Assembly: GCF_029582805.1 (NCBI RefSeq)
Contig: NZ_JAKKUT010000002.1
Location: 644,001 to 708,000, forward strand
Direction: 5' to 3'
DNA from: Candidatus Synechococcus calcipolaris G9
GTDB lineage: Bacteria > Cyanobacteriota > Cyanobacteriia > Thermosynechococcales > Thermosynechococcaceae
DNA: 64,000 bases
This document shows, piece by piece, positions 18,383 to 27,919 of this stretch (within the stretch, counting starts at the first letter, position 1; every line of letters begins with the position of its first letter). The notes under the pieces are model-generated. The model made no database searches. It was not told the DNA's origin and was given only the letters and a program-made list of their open reading frames with translations. Position numbers and translations under genes: made by a program.

Positions 18383-19438
18383 TCAAGCTTCCAGAATTAT
18401 ACGACTTCCCCGCAGGGCCGCAAGGGCCGGACTCGCCTGCCAGTCCTGGGTCAATAGGAGTTGAATTAGTTGGGCCGATCGCGCGCTGGTGGGTTCATCC
18501 CGAAGACCTAAATAATGGCTGGCGGTGTGATAGCTATCGTTACCAATGGTTTGAATCAGACCATCGGCATTATCCAGCAGGTTTTTGAACTGGGTTTGAA
18601 TGTGACTCCAAAGGCCCACATTGCGAACATTACTGAGGGACTCTGCCACGAGGTCTTGCCGATGCTGAATTAAAATGGTTTGCGATCGCAATTCTAGGGG
18701 TAAATCTTCAAACAGGATCACGGGGCCGTAGCCAATAATCCGCAGGGTCTCCATCCACTTTGTTTGGGGTAGGAGCATTTCACGGACAATTTGACAGGCC
18801 AGGGCGGCAATAATCAATCCCTGACTATGGGCAACCAGAAAAATGTCGGCCCCCAGTTGCAAGCTCCGCAGGATTTCGTAGGCTAGGCGCAGGGTGGGCC
18901 GCGGTGCCCCGGCCGGATAGGAACCGTAAAAGTATTGACTAAACTCAGACCAGCCCATGCGCTGCACAAAGGGCAGTTTCAACAGGGCATCTAAGTTTGA
19001 GCTAGCCTGATCACTGAGGGGTTGATCCTGGGGCGATCGCTGTAATGTTTGGGCAACGGCTAACATATCCGTTTCCGGCTCTAGATCTAGAACCGACAAC
19101 CGCTGCACTAATTCCGCATATTCCCGCCGCCGCTGTTCCAGGGAACCGTAAGCAGAGGCCGAGGTGCTAGAACCCGAAACCTGTTGCAATTCCGGCCAAA
19201 AGCGATATAGTTCTGCTTTTCCCAATAAACTTTCGAGGACATCCGCATGAAAGCCACTGGTCTGGTTATGCACCCCCAAAATATCTAGGGGATGGCTGGT
19301 CGTTAGACGGGCAAGGGCCCTTAAGTCCCGCTGCTGTTTTTCAACGGTGCTGGTAATACCATTGACATGAATGAGGCGGCGGCGACGGCCCGCGGGGGGA
19401 TAGTCCGCCAACGTAATTAAAAAACCATCAGGAGACAT
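18383..19438 (-). CDS. Alpha/beta-hydrolase-like protein of unknown function
   Basis: 351 residues. A nucleophile-elbow signature (FLVAHSQGLIIAALAC, G/AxSxG type) lies near residue 200, preceded by a typical strand-helix pattern and by the oxyanion-like LIHVNGITST near the N-terminus. A candidate His is in YHTASHYLG near residue 306. The middle section (residues 90-170) is a variable Ser/Gln-rich insert. It fits a serine hydrolase/lipase fold, but no named family is evident. Its start overlaps the VOC gene by 11 bp, indicating translational coupling. Confidence 0.7.
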   Translation of the reverse strand: MSPDGFLITLADYPPAGRRRRLIHVNGITSTVEKQQRDLRALARLTTSHPLDILGVHNQTSGFHADVLESLLGKAELYRFWPELQQVSGSSTSASAYGSLEQRRREYAELVQRLSVLDLEPETDMLAVAQTLQRSPQDQPLSDQASSNLDALLKLPFVQRMGWSEFSQYFYGSYPAGAPRPTLRLAYEILRSLQLGADIFLVAHSQGLIIAALACQIVREMLLPQTKWMETLRIIGYGPVILFEDLPLELRSQTILIQHRQDLVAESLSNVRNVGLWSHIQTQFKNLLDNADGLIQTIGNDSYHTASHYLGLRDEPTSARSAQLIQLLLTQDWQASPALAALRGSRIILEA

Positions 19439-19865
19439 GACCCAATTCCCAGAGAAATTCTAGGGGCAACCCATCACTATCCGCCACAAAGGCGACCTGA
19501 TAGAGGCGATCGCCAATAACTTGCTGGGTTGGCTTCAGGAGCAACTGCCAAGGTAGGCCCTGTTCCCCCAACTGGGTTTTGAAGGTATCCAGCCAGTCTG
19601 CCAAGGTTAGCCGATCGCCGAGGTGAACCGTCAGGTCAAAGGAGAGGTGGTAGTAGCCCACATAGTGCTGATCATGGAACCCATCCACCGCCGGTTTAGG
19701 TTCGGGGATCGCCAACAGTTCAATGCGACTATCCCAACCCACCAACCAACAGGCCAGGGTATAGCCCGTCGTAAAGCGAGTTTCCATCCTAAACCCTAGA
19801 CATTCATAGAAGGCGATCGCCCGATGAATATCAGCGGTACGAATCGAAATATGATGCAAGCCCAT
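19428..19865 (-). CDS. VOC-superfamily (glyoxalase-like) protein
   Basis: 145 residues with the paired beta-alpha-beta-beta-beta modules of the VOC fold: LHHISIRTADIHRAIAFYECLGF and a second module with LYQVAFVADSDGLPLEFLWEL. Candidate metal ligands are His4, Glu in RIELLAI, His in YYHLSFDL and Glu in PLEFL, as in glyoxalase I-like enzymes. The substrate is unknown. It is the first gene of a leftward run (VOC, hydrolase-like, GNAT). Confidence 0.82.
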   Translation of the reverse strand: MGLHHISIRTADIHRAIAFYECLGFRMETRFTTGYTLACWLVGWDSRIELLAIPEPKPAVDGFHDQHYVGYYHLSFDLTVHLGDRLTLADWLDTFKTQLGEQGLPWQLLLKPTQQVIGDRLYQVAFVADSDGLPLEFLWELGHVS

Positions 19866-19948
19866 ATAAGAACGATTAACTGACTATTCTCGAATTTGGA
19901 TATTATTTGGATGCGATCGCCAAGGTCTTTTTGTTCCTTCTCGTTATT

Positions 19949-21271
19949 TTAGGTGACGGCCCGCGTCCGTTGCTTCCTGTCCTTTAGGATTGTCCGGGTG
20001 GGGGACAGATTCCCATGGGATGGTGCTGACGCAGCGGGGCGACGTTGACGACGGGGCCGACCTTTATTGGTGGGCTTACCAGGGGCGGGGGGCTGCTGGC
20101 TGGGTTCAAAACCTGGGATCACTTCCTGGGGTAAGGATTGCTTAATCAGTTTTTGAATGGAGCGCAGTTGACTGTACTCGTCGCCACAGACCAGGGAAGA
20201 GGCTTTGCCGTTGGCTCCGGCCCGACCGGTACGGCCAATGCGGTGAATATAATCTTCCGAGCAATCCGGTAAATCATAGTTGACGACGTGGGGTAACTGG
20301 TTAATGTCAATGCCCCGGGCGGCAATATCCGTGGCCACTAAGACCTGAACACTGGCCTGCTTAAACTTAGACAGGGCCCGCATTCGCATCGCTTGGGTTT
20401 TATTCCCATGGATGGCGATCGCCGAAATTTGCTCCTGGGTCAGTTGTTTGACGAGGCGGTCTGCACCGTGTTTAGTGCGGGTAAAGACCAACATCTGATC
20501 ATTTTGGGCCTGTTGAATCAGGTGGGTGAGGAGATGGTGCTTGCGCTCGCGATCGACAAGATAGACCATTTGCGCCACCGTATCGGCGGTCACTTGGCTG
20601 GAACGAATATCAATGAGAGTTGGCTCCTGGAGCAAGCTGGAGGCAAACCCCTTCACCTCATGGATGAGGGTGGCAGAAAAGAGTAGGTTTTGCCGTTCTT
20701 GGGGTAGGTAGGAAATAATCCGACGAATATCGCGGATAAATCCCATGTCTAACATGCGATCGGCTTCATCCAGAACCAGCATTTCCACCTGGGAGAGGCT
20801 GAGATTGCCCTGCTGGAGATGATCCAGGAGCCGTCCAGGGGTAGCAACTAAAATATCCACCCGACCCCGCAACTGACGAATTTGGGGACTCATGGCCATG
20901 CCGCCAAAAATAGTCATGGACTTGAGCCGTAGGTGGGTACTATACCGCTGCACACTGGCTTCCACTTGCAGAGCCAGTTCCCGGGTTGGGGCTAAAATCA
21001 AGGCTCGAATCGCTCCACGATGAACCTTTGTAGGCTTATTGGTGGCTTTAGCCGTTGGCGGCGGTAATTCCTCCCGTTCCGACAACTTGTGAAGCATGGG
21101 CAAAACAAAGGCTGCTGTTTTACCAGTCCCTGTTTGGGCGATCGCCAACAGATCCTTGCCGGCCAGTACCTCAGGGATACCTTGGATTTGAATGGGGGTT
21201 GGCTCTGTATAGCCACAGTCCACAACAGCGCGAACGATCGGCTCAGATAAACCAAAATCAGAAAAAAGCAT
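19949..21271 (-). CDS. DEAD-box ATP-dependent RNA helicase (RhlE type)
   Basis: About 440 residues from ATG 21271 (MLFSDFGLSEPIVRAVV); the frame opens 7 codons earlier. All core motifs are present in order: Q-motif with PTPIQIQGIP, motif I AIAQTGTGKTAAF, PTRELALQ, motif II VLDEADRMLDMGF, motif III LFSATL, VFTRTKHGADRLV, ATDIAARGIDI and motif VI HRIGRTGRAG. The ~60-residue C-terminus is basic and disordered (NKGRPRRQRRPAAS), a typical RNA-binding tail. Such helicases unwind mRNA structure and serve in ribosome assembly or cold acclimation. Divergent from the methyltransferase gene across 184 bp. Confidence 0.93.
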   Translation of the reverse strand: MLFSDFGLSEPIVRAVVDCGYTEPTPIQIQGIPEVLAGKDLLAIAQTGTGKTAAFVLPMLHKLSEREELPPPTAKATNKPTKVHRGAIRALILAPTRELALQVEASVQRYSTHLRLKSMTIFGGMAMSPQIRQLRGRVDILVATPGRLLDHLQQGNLSLSQVEMLVLDEADRMLDMGFIRDIRRIISYLPQERQNLLFSATLIHEVKGFASSLLQEPTLIDIRSSQVTADTVAQMVYLVDRERKHHLLTHLIQQAQNDQMLVFTRTKHGADRLVKQLTQEQISAIAIHGNKTQAMRMRALSKFKQASVQVLVATDIAARGIDINQLPHVVNYDLPDCSEDYIHRIGRTGRAGANGKASSLVCGDEYSQLRSIQKLIKQSLPQEVIPGFEPSQQPPAPGKPTNKGRPRRQRRPAASAPSHGNLSPTRTILKDRKQRTRAVT

Positions 21272-21455
21272 TAAGACTCCGCAAAATAACATCAGCCTAC
21301 TGCCACGATCGGCATCAGTCTTAGGCGGATTGGATAAGCTACAGGATCCAGAAAACTACGGCAGCATCAATTAACAGACTGTGGATAAAGGCCACCTTAA
21401 CGTAGAGACTAGTCTATAGGCACTCTAGCACAGCCTCGCGGAATAGGTATCAATC

Positions 21456-22187
21456 ATGGCAGACTACGATTCCATTGCCCAGTCCTTTCAGCAAACCTGC
21501 GCCTTTCCCTTTCGTTGGCACAGTGAAGCCTACACCTATCTCAATCTGATTGGCCCGGTTCAGGGATTATCCATTCTTGATCTAGCCTGTGGTGATGGCA
21601 TCTACAGTCGTCATTTCAAATCCCAGGGGGCGGCCCGGGTCGTCGGCGTTGATATTTCAGCGGCCATGATTGATCTAGCCCGATCGCAGCAGCCCGATCT
21701 AGAAATTGAATACTATGTGGCGGATGTGGCCCATCTGGAAAAAATCGCCAACTTTGATCTTGTGGTTGCCTCGTACCTGCTGAACCATGCCGCCGATGCC
21801 TGCACCCTAGGACAAATGGCCCGGGCGATCGCCGAAAATCTAAAACCTGGGGGAAAATTTATTAGCGTCAACAATCATCTAGAGCAGGATCCCGCCAGCT
21901 ACGATCGCTGCTTGACCTACAACTACCGCAAGCAAGCCGATCTACCCCTAGAGGACGGTCGCCCCATTCACCTCACCTTCTATTTGCCCGATGGCAGCAA
22001 CTTCACCATTACGGATTACTACCTGAGCCAAGCCACCTATGAACAGGCCTTTGCCCAGGCTGGCTTCCAATCCCTGGAGTGGTGCTATCCCCAAGTATCT
22101 GCCGCAGGGATCGAGGAATTTGGCCAGGACTACTGGCAAGACTTCCTGCGTTACCCGCCAATTATTTTATTAAAATGTCAGTTGTAA
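21456..22187 (+). CDS. Class I SAM-dependent methyltransferase
   Basis: 243 residues. Motif I is SILDLACGDGIYSRHF with the acidic ribose-binding loop VVGVDISAAMIDLAR, and FDLVVASYLLNHA is motif IV; together these form the Rossmann-like SAM-binding fold. The C-terminal half (LKPGGKFISVNNHLEQDP...) is typical of small-molecule methyltransferases of the Methyltransf_25 type. The substrate cannot be inferred. Confidence 0.87.
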   Translation: MADYDSIAQSFQQTCAFPFRWHSEAYTYLNLIGPVQGLSILDLACGDGIYSRHFKSQGAARVVGVDISAAMIDLARSQQPDLEIEYYVADVAHLEKIANFDLVVASYLLNHAADACTLGQMARAIAENLKPGGKFISVNNHLEQDPASYDRCLTYNYRKQADLPLEDGRPIHLTFYLPDGSNFTITDYYLSQATYEQAFAQAGFQSLEWCYPQVSAAGIEEFGQDYWQDFLRYPPIILLKCQL

Positions 22188-22564
22188 GGAAATCTAAAGA
22201 AAATCAAGAATTTCTTTGCCAATTTAGTAGCCCTAGGGGAAAGTCCGTGATACCTTAAGAAATGGCACACCTAAGGTTTAGATAAAGTTTAGATGCCTCA
22301 CCGCCTCGGTTCAGTCTTATTTTATTTGCGTTAAAGTGAAAAACTTTCTCCAGCGACCGCTATCTAATTGTTTTGTCGCAAACAGTTTTCTATTATCTAA
22401 AATGATGTCTCAACGTTGGGTCAGGGGGATGGGTGTATCAACCCGCTGAACACGGTGAGTTCAAATGTGACGGTTTCAATTTACGGCCCGGCCGATGTTT
22501 GTCTGTGGCTTGGCCCATGGTTCTTTAGATACAACGGGTGATTCTACTTTTAGGAGGTATTTTT
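22188..22564 (+). promoter_or_regulatory. 377-bp leader/promoter region of the RNA-binding protein gene
   Basis: No gene longer than a few codons is supported here. The AT-rich first half (22240-22420) should hold the promoter. The second half is GC-richer and ends in a strong AGGAGG at 22552-22557, eight bases before the rbp ATG. Long 5' leaders are common for cyanobacterial rbp genes and often mediate cold induction; I see no defined riboswitch or terminator. Confidence 0.4.
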
Positions 22565-23044
22565 ATGTCTATTCGTCTGTATGTTGGTAACTTGCCCCGG
22601 GAACTCAATCGTGATGAACTAGAGACCCTACTCCACACCGAAGTCGGTGACGTGGGTTCAGCCAAACTCATCACCGATCGCAAAACCGGCAAATGTCGTG
22701 GCTTTGGCTTTGTGACGGTGGAAACCGAAGAGCAGGCCGATCAAGTGATTGAAAAACTCAATGGTCACGTCTTTAAGGAGAATACCCTTAAGATTGAAAA
22801 GGCGAATGACAAGCCCAAGACCGATGGCAAAGATGAGCGGGACGACAAAGAAACCGCCGCTGCCAGCCCAGCTCGGAGTAGTCGCCGTAATACCAAGGGC
22901 AAAAACACCAATCGGCGTACTGCCGGCAATAGCCCTAGTGATTCAGCCCCCATCTCCAGTGAAGCGGCTCAACCGGATCCCCGTTGGGCTGATGCCCTCG
23001 CCCAATTAAAAGAACGTTTGATGGCCCAGGCTGGAAATCCTTAA
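22565..23044 (+). CDS. RRM-type RNA-binding protein (cyanobacterial Rbp)
   Basis: 159 residues from ATG 22565, fixed by AGGAGG at 22552. One RNA-recognition motif covers residues 1-80: RNP2 is IRLYVGNLP and RNP1 is KCRGFGFVTV, both with the aromatic residues that stack on RNA. The C-terminal ~75 residues are low-complexity and charged (KPKTDGKDERDDKETAAASPARSSRR is the core of it), longer than the short Gly-rich tail of many Rbp proteins. The final helix WADALAQLKERLMAQ is distinct. Expected role: mRNA stability or localisation, possibly cold adaptation. Confidence 0.92.
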   Translation: MSIRLYVGNLPRELNRDELETLLHTEVGDVGSAKLITDRKTGKCRGFGFVTVETEEQADQVIEKLNGHVFKENTLKIEKANDKPKTDGKDERDDKETAAASPARSSRRNTKGKNTNRRTAGNSPSDSAPISSEAAQPDPRWADALAQLKERLMAQAGNP

Positions 23045-23107
23045 ATTAACCGATAGAATCAGAAGCAAGTCTTGTGTTAATGATTCCATGGGGTAGGGGT
23101 GAGGCTA

Positions 23108-23857
23108 ATGGAGCGTGAGATTCCGGTTGCAGAACGATTAAGTCCTCCGGGGGCTAAGGCTCCGTCATCCCGTTTTTCTATAGGTTTAGTTAAGCTCTCC
23201 CTTGGCCTCGTTTTCCTGGTGAGTTTGGTGGGCCTTGGCGGTTGGCTTGGCTGGCGATCCCTAGGAATCTCTCAGGCTCCTGGCAATGAATCTCCAGAGT
23301 CTGCACCCCCAGAAAATCACATCGATGCGGACAATATTCTAGGTCATTTGGCCTATGCGGAGGCTCCTCTAACGGATCTCCAACCCATCAGTGCCGATAG
23401 TCAAATTCAATTGCGATCGGCGGCGGCGACTAAATTTAGGGAAATGGTTGATGCTGCCCAGTTTGATGGCGTTGCTATTATTCCCCTATCCGGCTTTCGC
23501 TCCCAGGGCGATCAAGATTATCTGTTCTTTGAGATCAAAGAGCAACGGGCCCAAGGGGCATCGGAACGGGCCCAGGTCAGTGCTCCTCCAGGTTTCAGTG
23601 AGCATCATACGGGCTATGCGGTGGATATTGGGGATCCCTCCCAAACGGACACCCACCTCAAGGTCAGCTTTGAGGAAACCCCTGCCTTTGAGTGGATGGT
23701 GGCCCACGCACCGCGCTATAGTTTTGAACTGTCCTTTCCCCGTAATAACCCCCAGGGCATTAGCTACGAGCCTTGGCATTGGCGGTTTGTGGGCGATCGC
23801 CACAGCTTGGAAACCTTTTATCGGGCCCGCGAGTTGGCCTCCCAGGAAACACCCTAA
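23108..23857 (+). CDS. D-alanyl-D-alanine carboxypeptidase, VanY/M15 family
   Basis: 249 residues from ATG 23108 (GAGG upstream); GTG 23099 is in frame. A membrane anchor lies at about residues 25-50 (LVKLSLGLVFLVSLVGLGGW), followed by a periplasmic M15B peptidase domain. Zinc ligands are visible: His in FSEHHTGYAVDIGD with the Asp, and His in YEPWHWRFVGD. SGFRSQGDQDYLF is the substrate-binding segment. It trims the terminal D-Ala of peptidoglycan stem peptides. Confidence 0.9.
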   Translation: MEREIPVAERLSPPGAKAPSSRFSIGLVKLSLGLVFLVSLVGLGGWLGWRSLGISQAPGNESPESAPPENHIDADNILGHLAYAEAPLTDLQPISADSQIQLRSAAATKFREMVDAAQFDGVAIIPLSGFRSQGDQDYLFFEIKEQRAQGASERAQVSAPPGFSEHHTGYAVDIGDPSQTDTHLKVSFEETPAFEWMVAHAPRYSFELSFPRNNPQGISYEPWHWRFVGDRHSLETFYRARELASQETP

Positions 23858-23896
23858 GGGACTGGGACATTTTCAGCAAAGGGAGAGCAAGTAACC

Positions 23897-24055
23897 ATGC
23901 TCGTACTACTACTGGCTTTACTTTCTTTGATCAGCATCAAAATTGTCGAAATTACGGTGCATTTACCCCTAGACTTTTTCCGTTGGATTCATATTCCTGG
24001 ACTTGTAACCTGGATCGGCCTATTAATCCTGCTAACGTGGCTTATGGCTCCCTAG
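23897..24055 (+). CDS. Small hydrophobic protein, 52 aa
   Basis: ATG 23897 is preceded by GGGAGAG at 23881-23887 and opens a 52-codon frame. The product is almost entirely two membrane helices, LVLLLALLSLISIKIVEI and VTWIGLLILLTWLMAP, joined by a short His/Asp/Arg-containing loop (HLPLDFFRWIH). It follows the carboxypeptidase gene by 39 bp. I do not recognise a family. The good ribosome-binding site and clean two-helix hydropathy support a real gene. Confidence 0.55.
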   Translation: MLVLLLALLSLISIKIVEITVHLPLDFFRWIHIPGLVTWIGLLILLTWLMAP

Positions 24056-24183
24056 GCCAGAATCTAGACGAGAATGTACGGATTTTGCCCCTAGTTTCTG
24101 AATAAATTGGCGAGATCGCCCGTAAATTTTTTACATTCTTAAACATTTCTTCACATTTCCGGTACAATTGAAGGATAAAGGAA

Positions 24184-24582
24184 ATGAAACAGACCCGTGG
24201 CTTCGTGAAAATTTTCAAAAAAGCATTAATTTTAGCTATTCTCCAATCCTTCGGCTACACCCAAGGAATCATGGCTCAATCCGTTCCCCGACTTAGGGCA
24301 GGCAGACTTTACCCAGAAATTCGAGAACAACTCATCAACCGAGGTTGGCAGCCAATCGTTAACGAAGAACTACTAGAGGCAACCACCACCACCCCCGTTG
24401 TTGCCCACCTGCTACGGCAGAATTATACGGAACTTATTTCATGTCTGCCCATTGGCATTGACGTATGTGCCTTTCAATTTCGTAATCGTCGCGGCGATGT
24501 CCTAGAGATCAGTACGGTTCATTTGCCGATCACACCAGATGGTACCTTAAGTAGTTGGGCACTGCGGCGGGTTTCCCGTTAA
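24184..24582 (+). CDS. Small secreted protein of unknown function
   Basis: 132 residues. A basic start (MKQTRGFVKIFKK) and hydrophobic core (ALILAILQSFGYTQG) form a signal peptide with probable cleavage after GIMAQS. The mature ~100 residues include two Cys (SCLPIGIDVCAF) that could form a disulfide in the periplasm, and a NRGWQPIV segment common in small cyanobacterial periplasmic proteins. Family not recognised. It converges with the aminotransferase gene; three TAAAAGTG repeats lie in the 40-bp gap. Confidence 0.6.
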   Translation: MKQTRGFVKIFKKALILAILQSFGYTQGIMAQSVPRLRAGRLYPEIREQLINRGWQPIVNEELLEATTTTPVVAHLLRQNYTELISCLPIGIDVCAFQFRNRRGDVLEISTVHLPITPDGTLSSWALRRVSR

Positions 24583-24590
24583 AGCACCCC

Positions 24591-24631
24591 TAAAAGTGCC
24601 CTTCTTAAAAGTGCCCCCTTACTTAAAAGTG
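24591..24631. repeat. Three copies of TAAAAGTG between convergent genes
   Basis: TAAAAGTG occurs at 24591-24598, 24606-24613 and 24624-24631, the first two followed by CCC. The last overlaps the end of the aminotransferase gene. Probably replication slippage in a short intergenic gap. Confidence 0.5.
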
Positions 24632-25798
24632 AATATGGGCCTTTTTCATGCGATCCAGGGCTTCTCCGAGGCGATCGCAATCGGCAATTAAACTCACCCG
24701 CACAAAACCTTCGCCCCCCTCCCCAAAGGCATTACCTGGGGTAACAACCACACCGGTTTCCTGTAAGAGCTTCAGGGCAAAATCCGTAGAGCCAATACCG
24801 GGGGGACAGGGTACCCACAAATACATAGTGGCTTTAGTTTTGGGAACCTGCCAACCCAATTGGGCAAATCCTTCAATTAAAAAGTCGCGACGGCTACGGT
24901 AGCGATCGCAGACGCTTTCTAGATAGCTATCGGGCAAATTGAGGGCCGTTTCCGCCGCCGTTTGCAGAACCGCAAATAGGCCATAATCTAAATTGGTCTT
25001 GAGGGTACGCAACCCCTGAATAATATGGCGATTACCCACGACAAAGCCCACCCGCCAACCGGCCATATTATAGGTTTTTGAGAGGGTGTGAAATTCGACG
25101 CCAATCTCTTTAGCTCCAGGAATCTCCAACAAGCTCGTGGGTTGATAGCCATCAAAGGCCAGTTCGGCGTAGCAGAGATCATGCACCAAAAGAATGTGAT
25201 ATTCGTGGGCAAAGGCAACGATATCTTCAAAAAACTGGCGGGGAGCGGTGGCAGCGGTTGGATTACTGGGGTAGTTAAAATACAAAATTTTTGCCTTGCG
25301 GGCCACCTCCACCGGAATCGCATTCAGGTCAATCAACCAGTCCTGTTCAGCCTTTAGGTGCAGGTGATAGATCTGGGCCCCAGCGATCGCCGGGCCGCGA
25401 AAATGGGCCGGATAGGCCGGACTGGGCACGAGAACCACATCCCCCGGATTAATATAGGCCAGGGCCAAATGGGTGAGACCCTCCTTGGATCCCAGAAGAG
25501 GTAGGGCTTCCCCATCGGGGTCTAAACTCACGCCATAGCGGCGGTGATACCACTGGGTAATGGCCTGGCGAAAATGGGCCGTGCCCTCAAAGGGCGGATA
25601 GCCATGGTAGCTGGCCACCTCAAAGGCCGCGATCGCCGCATCAATCACCGGTCGGGGGGCAAAGCCATCGGGATTTCCCATGCCGAGATCAATTAAATCC
25701 AAGCCCTGCTGCCGCGCCCGGGTTTTCAGTTCATCTAAGCGGGCAAATACGTAGGGGGGTAAGGAACGCAGTCGCTCCGCAGGTTGAATCCAGTCCAT
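24623..25798 (-). CDS. Class I aminotransferase (aspartate/LL-diaminopimelate type)
   Basis: 391 residues, PLP fold type I. The Schiff-base Lys is in FHTLSKTYNMAGWRVGF, the cofactor-binding region is YFNYPSNPTAATA and VHDLCYAELAF, and the C-terminal Arg is in GFVRVSLI. The N-terminal DLGMGNPDGFAP matches the cyanobacterial group annotated as aspartate aminotransferase or LL-diaminopimelate aminotransferase, so the substrate is an acidic amino acid or a lysine-pathway intermediate. It lies 6 bp downstream of the Fe-ADH family gene and is likely co-transcribed with it. Confidence 0.87.
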   Translation of the reverse strand: MDWIQPAERLRSLPPYVFARLDELKTRARQQGLDLIDLGMGNPDGFAPRPVIDAAIAAFEVASYHGYPPFEGTAHFRQAITQWYHRRYGVSLDPDGEALPLLGSKEGLTHLALAYINPGDVVLVPSPAYPAHFRGPAIAGAQIYHLHLKAEQDWLIDLNAIPVEVARKAKILYFNYPSNPTAATAPRQFFEDIVAFAHEYHILLVHDLCYAELAFDGYQPTSLLEIPGAKEIGVEFHTLSKTYNMAGWRVGFVVGNRHIIQGLRTLKTNLDYGLFAVLQTAAETALNLPDSYLESVCDRYRSRRDFLIEGFAQLGWQVPKTKATMYLWVPCPPGIGSTDFALKLLQETGVVVTPGNAFGEGGEGFVRVSLIADCDRLGEALDRMKKAHIHF

Positions 25799-25804
25799 AG
25801 TAGG

Positions 25805-26962
25805 TTAGGTATTTCCCCCATCGGCGGCGATCGCCCCTGAGAATAGGGTATTTTCCTGGGTGGATACCATCGCCGCTAACACCTGATCGGGACTAACGGC
25901 AAAGGGCAAGCGATGAATATCAGACTCTTTAGCACAGGCGATTTCTGCCACATTTTGAAGTCCTTCTAAACTAACCCCCGCCAACCCCAAATCCGTTAGG
26001 CTCATGGGCAACCCCACCTGTTGATAAAACTGACAGAGTTGCTGTCGCCCCGAACGGGCCAGTTGACTCCCTTGGATCAGTTCCTCTAGACGCAATTGCA
26101 CCAAAATTCCGTAGGCAACCTTCTCGCCATGGAGGGTCTGTTTACTCTCTGGCAGGTGGGTTAAGCCATTATGAATTGCATGGGCCGCCACCGTGCGACA
26201 TTGGGCCCCGCCCAGTCCGCCAATGAGACCGGCCATTAGCACCGTCCCATCCACCACCTCTTGCCAATCCCCATCCGAAGAGTTCAGGGCAGGAAGAGAC
26301 TTTTGCAGAAGAATATCTCGCAGCACTCGCGCCTGTTGAACCGCCCCAATCACCAAGGTTTGGGTACTATGTCCGCTACTAATTGACGCTTCATACCATT
26401 TGGCCAGGGCATCCCCAATTCCTGCCACCAGGGTACGCCTGGGCGCAGTTTGCACCAGTTGATAGTCCAAAATCAAGAGCGCGGGGCAATGGGCCAATGG
26501 CACATCGTAGGCAAAGGCACCATCAGGACTGTAGATATTGGAAAGGGCAGTCCAGGCAGCACAGGTGGCCCCTGAAGAGGGAATAGTCACCACCGGGCAA
26601 TGGGTTTGTTCCCCCAGCAGTTTTGCGGTATCCAGGGACTTACCCCCTCCTACCCCAAGGATGACATCAGCCCGATGCTGCTTCGCTTGAGACTTCAAGG
26701 AGGCTAAACTCACTTCAGAACATTCGCCACTAAAATCAGCAAAGTCAAGATTAAGCCCATGCTCCCCGGCGATCGCCCCCCAAGTGGAAGCCAATTGTTT
26801 TCGTAAACGGGACGAAGTAACGACAAGGGGACGTGTTCCCAGGGCGGCAATGGAACCACCGGATTCGGGCAAAACACCCCAACCCCGCAAGACCTGATTA
26901 GGAGCAATCGTCAGGGGCGATAAAGAAGTAGGGGTGGAAGAATGATTAGAAGCAGACACCAA
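25805..26962 (-). CDS. Iron-containing alcohol dehydrogenase family protein (GldA-like)
   Basis: 385 residues. The NAD(P)-binding motif is ADVILGVGGGKSLDTAKLLG, followed by VVTIPSSGATCAAWTALSN. The metal-binding His positions of the family (TVAAHAIHNGL and LHGEKVAYG) and an upstream GIGDALAKWYEA Asp are retained. The mixture fits the glycerol/glycerol-1-phosphate dehydrogenase branch rather than a short-chain alcohol dehydrogenase. The substrate is uncertain. It diverges from the Crp-family gene at 27215. Confidence 0.83.
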   Translation of the reverse strand: MVSASNHSSTPTSLSPLTIAPNQVLRGWGVLPESGGSIAALGTRPLVVTSSRLRKQLASTWGAIAGEHGLNLDFADFSGECSEVSLASLKSQAKQHRADVILGVGGGKSLDTAKLLGEQTHCPVVTIPSSGATCAAWTALSNIYSPDGAFAYDVPLAHCPALLILDYQLVQTAPRRTLVAGIGDALAKWYEASISSGHSTQTLVIGAVQQARVLRDILLQKSLPALNSSDGDWQEVVDGTVLMAGLIGGLGGAQCRTVAAHAIHNGLTHLPESKQTLHGEKVAYGILVQLRLEELIQGSQLARSGRQQLCQFYQQVGLPMSLTDLGLAGVSLEGLQNVAEIACAKESDIHRLPFAVSPDQVLAAMVSTQENTLFSGAIAADGGNT

Positions 26963-27214
26963 GTAAAAAAGGTCGAGACGATAGAGAGTAAAGGGAATAA
27001 GTCAAATAAACTAATCTTAATGGTAACGTTGTTGAATATATTTTACCTGCAAATATTTTATTGATCCCCTAGAACAATTTCCCTGGTATCGGAGATCGCC
27101 GTAGGTCTCTCTGCATAAATAGGCATGATCCCCCTAAAATACCCACACTATCCATCAGCTAGAAGGCAAATGTCCAGTAGGCTATGTATAGGGTTGTTAC
27201 TCAAAGCGTGATCC

Positions 27215-27919
27215 ATGGAAACCGAAGACTTTAGTAAGTTGTTTCCCCTTTTTGATGCCAGTTCGGCCGATGCCCTATCCTCAATGCTGTCAGTGGCCTG
27301 GCAAAATGAATACCCTGCTGGCCGCGCCATCTTAATTGAAGATGCCTGGGGAAATGCCCTGTACTTTATCCTGGATGGATGGGTCAAGGTTCGCCGTCTG
27401 CTAGCCAATAACGAAGATACAACCCTCGCCATTCTTGGCCCTGGGGATTTCTTTGGCGAAATGGCCATTCTCGATCAATCCCCCAGATCCACAGATGTGG
27501 TTGCCCTCACCCAGGCCCACGTCCTATCCGTACCGGCCCAAAAATTTACCCAAGTCTTGATGAAGGAGCCTCAACTCCACTATCGAATGCTACAACTGAT
27601 GGCCCAGCGTCTCCGTCAAACCAATACCCGTTTAGAGACCCAGCACCAGCCCGCCGCCGTTAAGCTAGCCCATGTCCTTGTGAATTTGGGCCAACGCTAC
27701 GGGAAACGCCAGGAAGGTTCTTCTGCGGCTGCCACCATACTGAATATTCCCATTGGGGATCTGGCGGACTTATCCAGCATTAACACCGATGATGCCACAA
27801 AATTGATGGCAAAATTATCAGAAAAAGGCTGGGTTAAAGTTGATGCTGCCCACCATGCCCTTCTCCTCAATATGCCTCAACTGGAACAATTAGCCCACCA
27901 AACTGGAGCATCAACCTAG
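27215..27919 (+). CDS. Crp/Fnr-family regulator with cyclic-nucleotide-binding domain
   Basis: 234 residues. The N-terminal cNMP domain has a well-conserved phosphate-binding cassette, FGEMAILDQSPRSTDVVAL (GE...PRST), so cAMP or cGMP binding is likely. The dimerisation helix follows (RMLQLMAQRLRQTNTR) and the C-terminal winged HTH has PIGDLADLSSINTDDATKLM as recognition region. The HTH is divergent from CRP, so the operator cannot be guessed. It diverges from the Fe-ADH gene across 252 bp. Confidence 0.88.
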   Translation: METEDFSKLFPLFDASSADALSSMLSVAWQNEYPAGRAILIEDAWGNALYFILDGWVKVRRLLANNEDTTLAILGPGDFFGEMAILDQSPRSTDVVALTQAHVLSVPAQKFTQVLMKEPQLHYRMLQLMAQRLRQTNTRLETQHQPAAVKLAHVLVNLGQRYGKRQEGSSAAATILNIPIGDLADLSSINTDDATKLMAKLSEKGWVKVDAAHHALLLNMPQLEQLAHQTGAST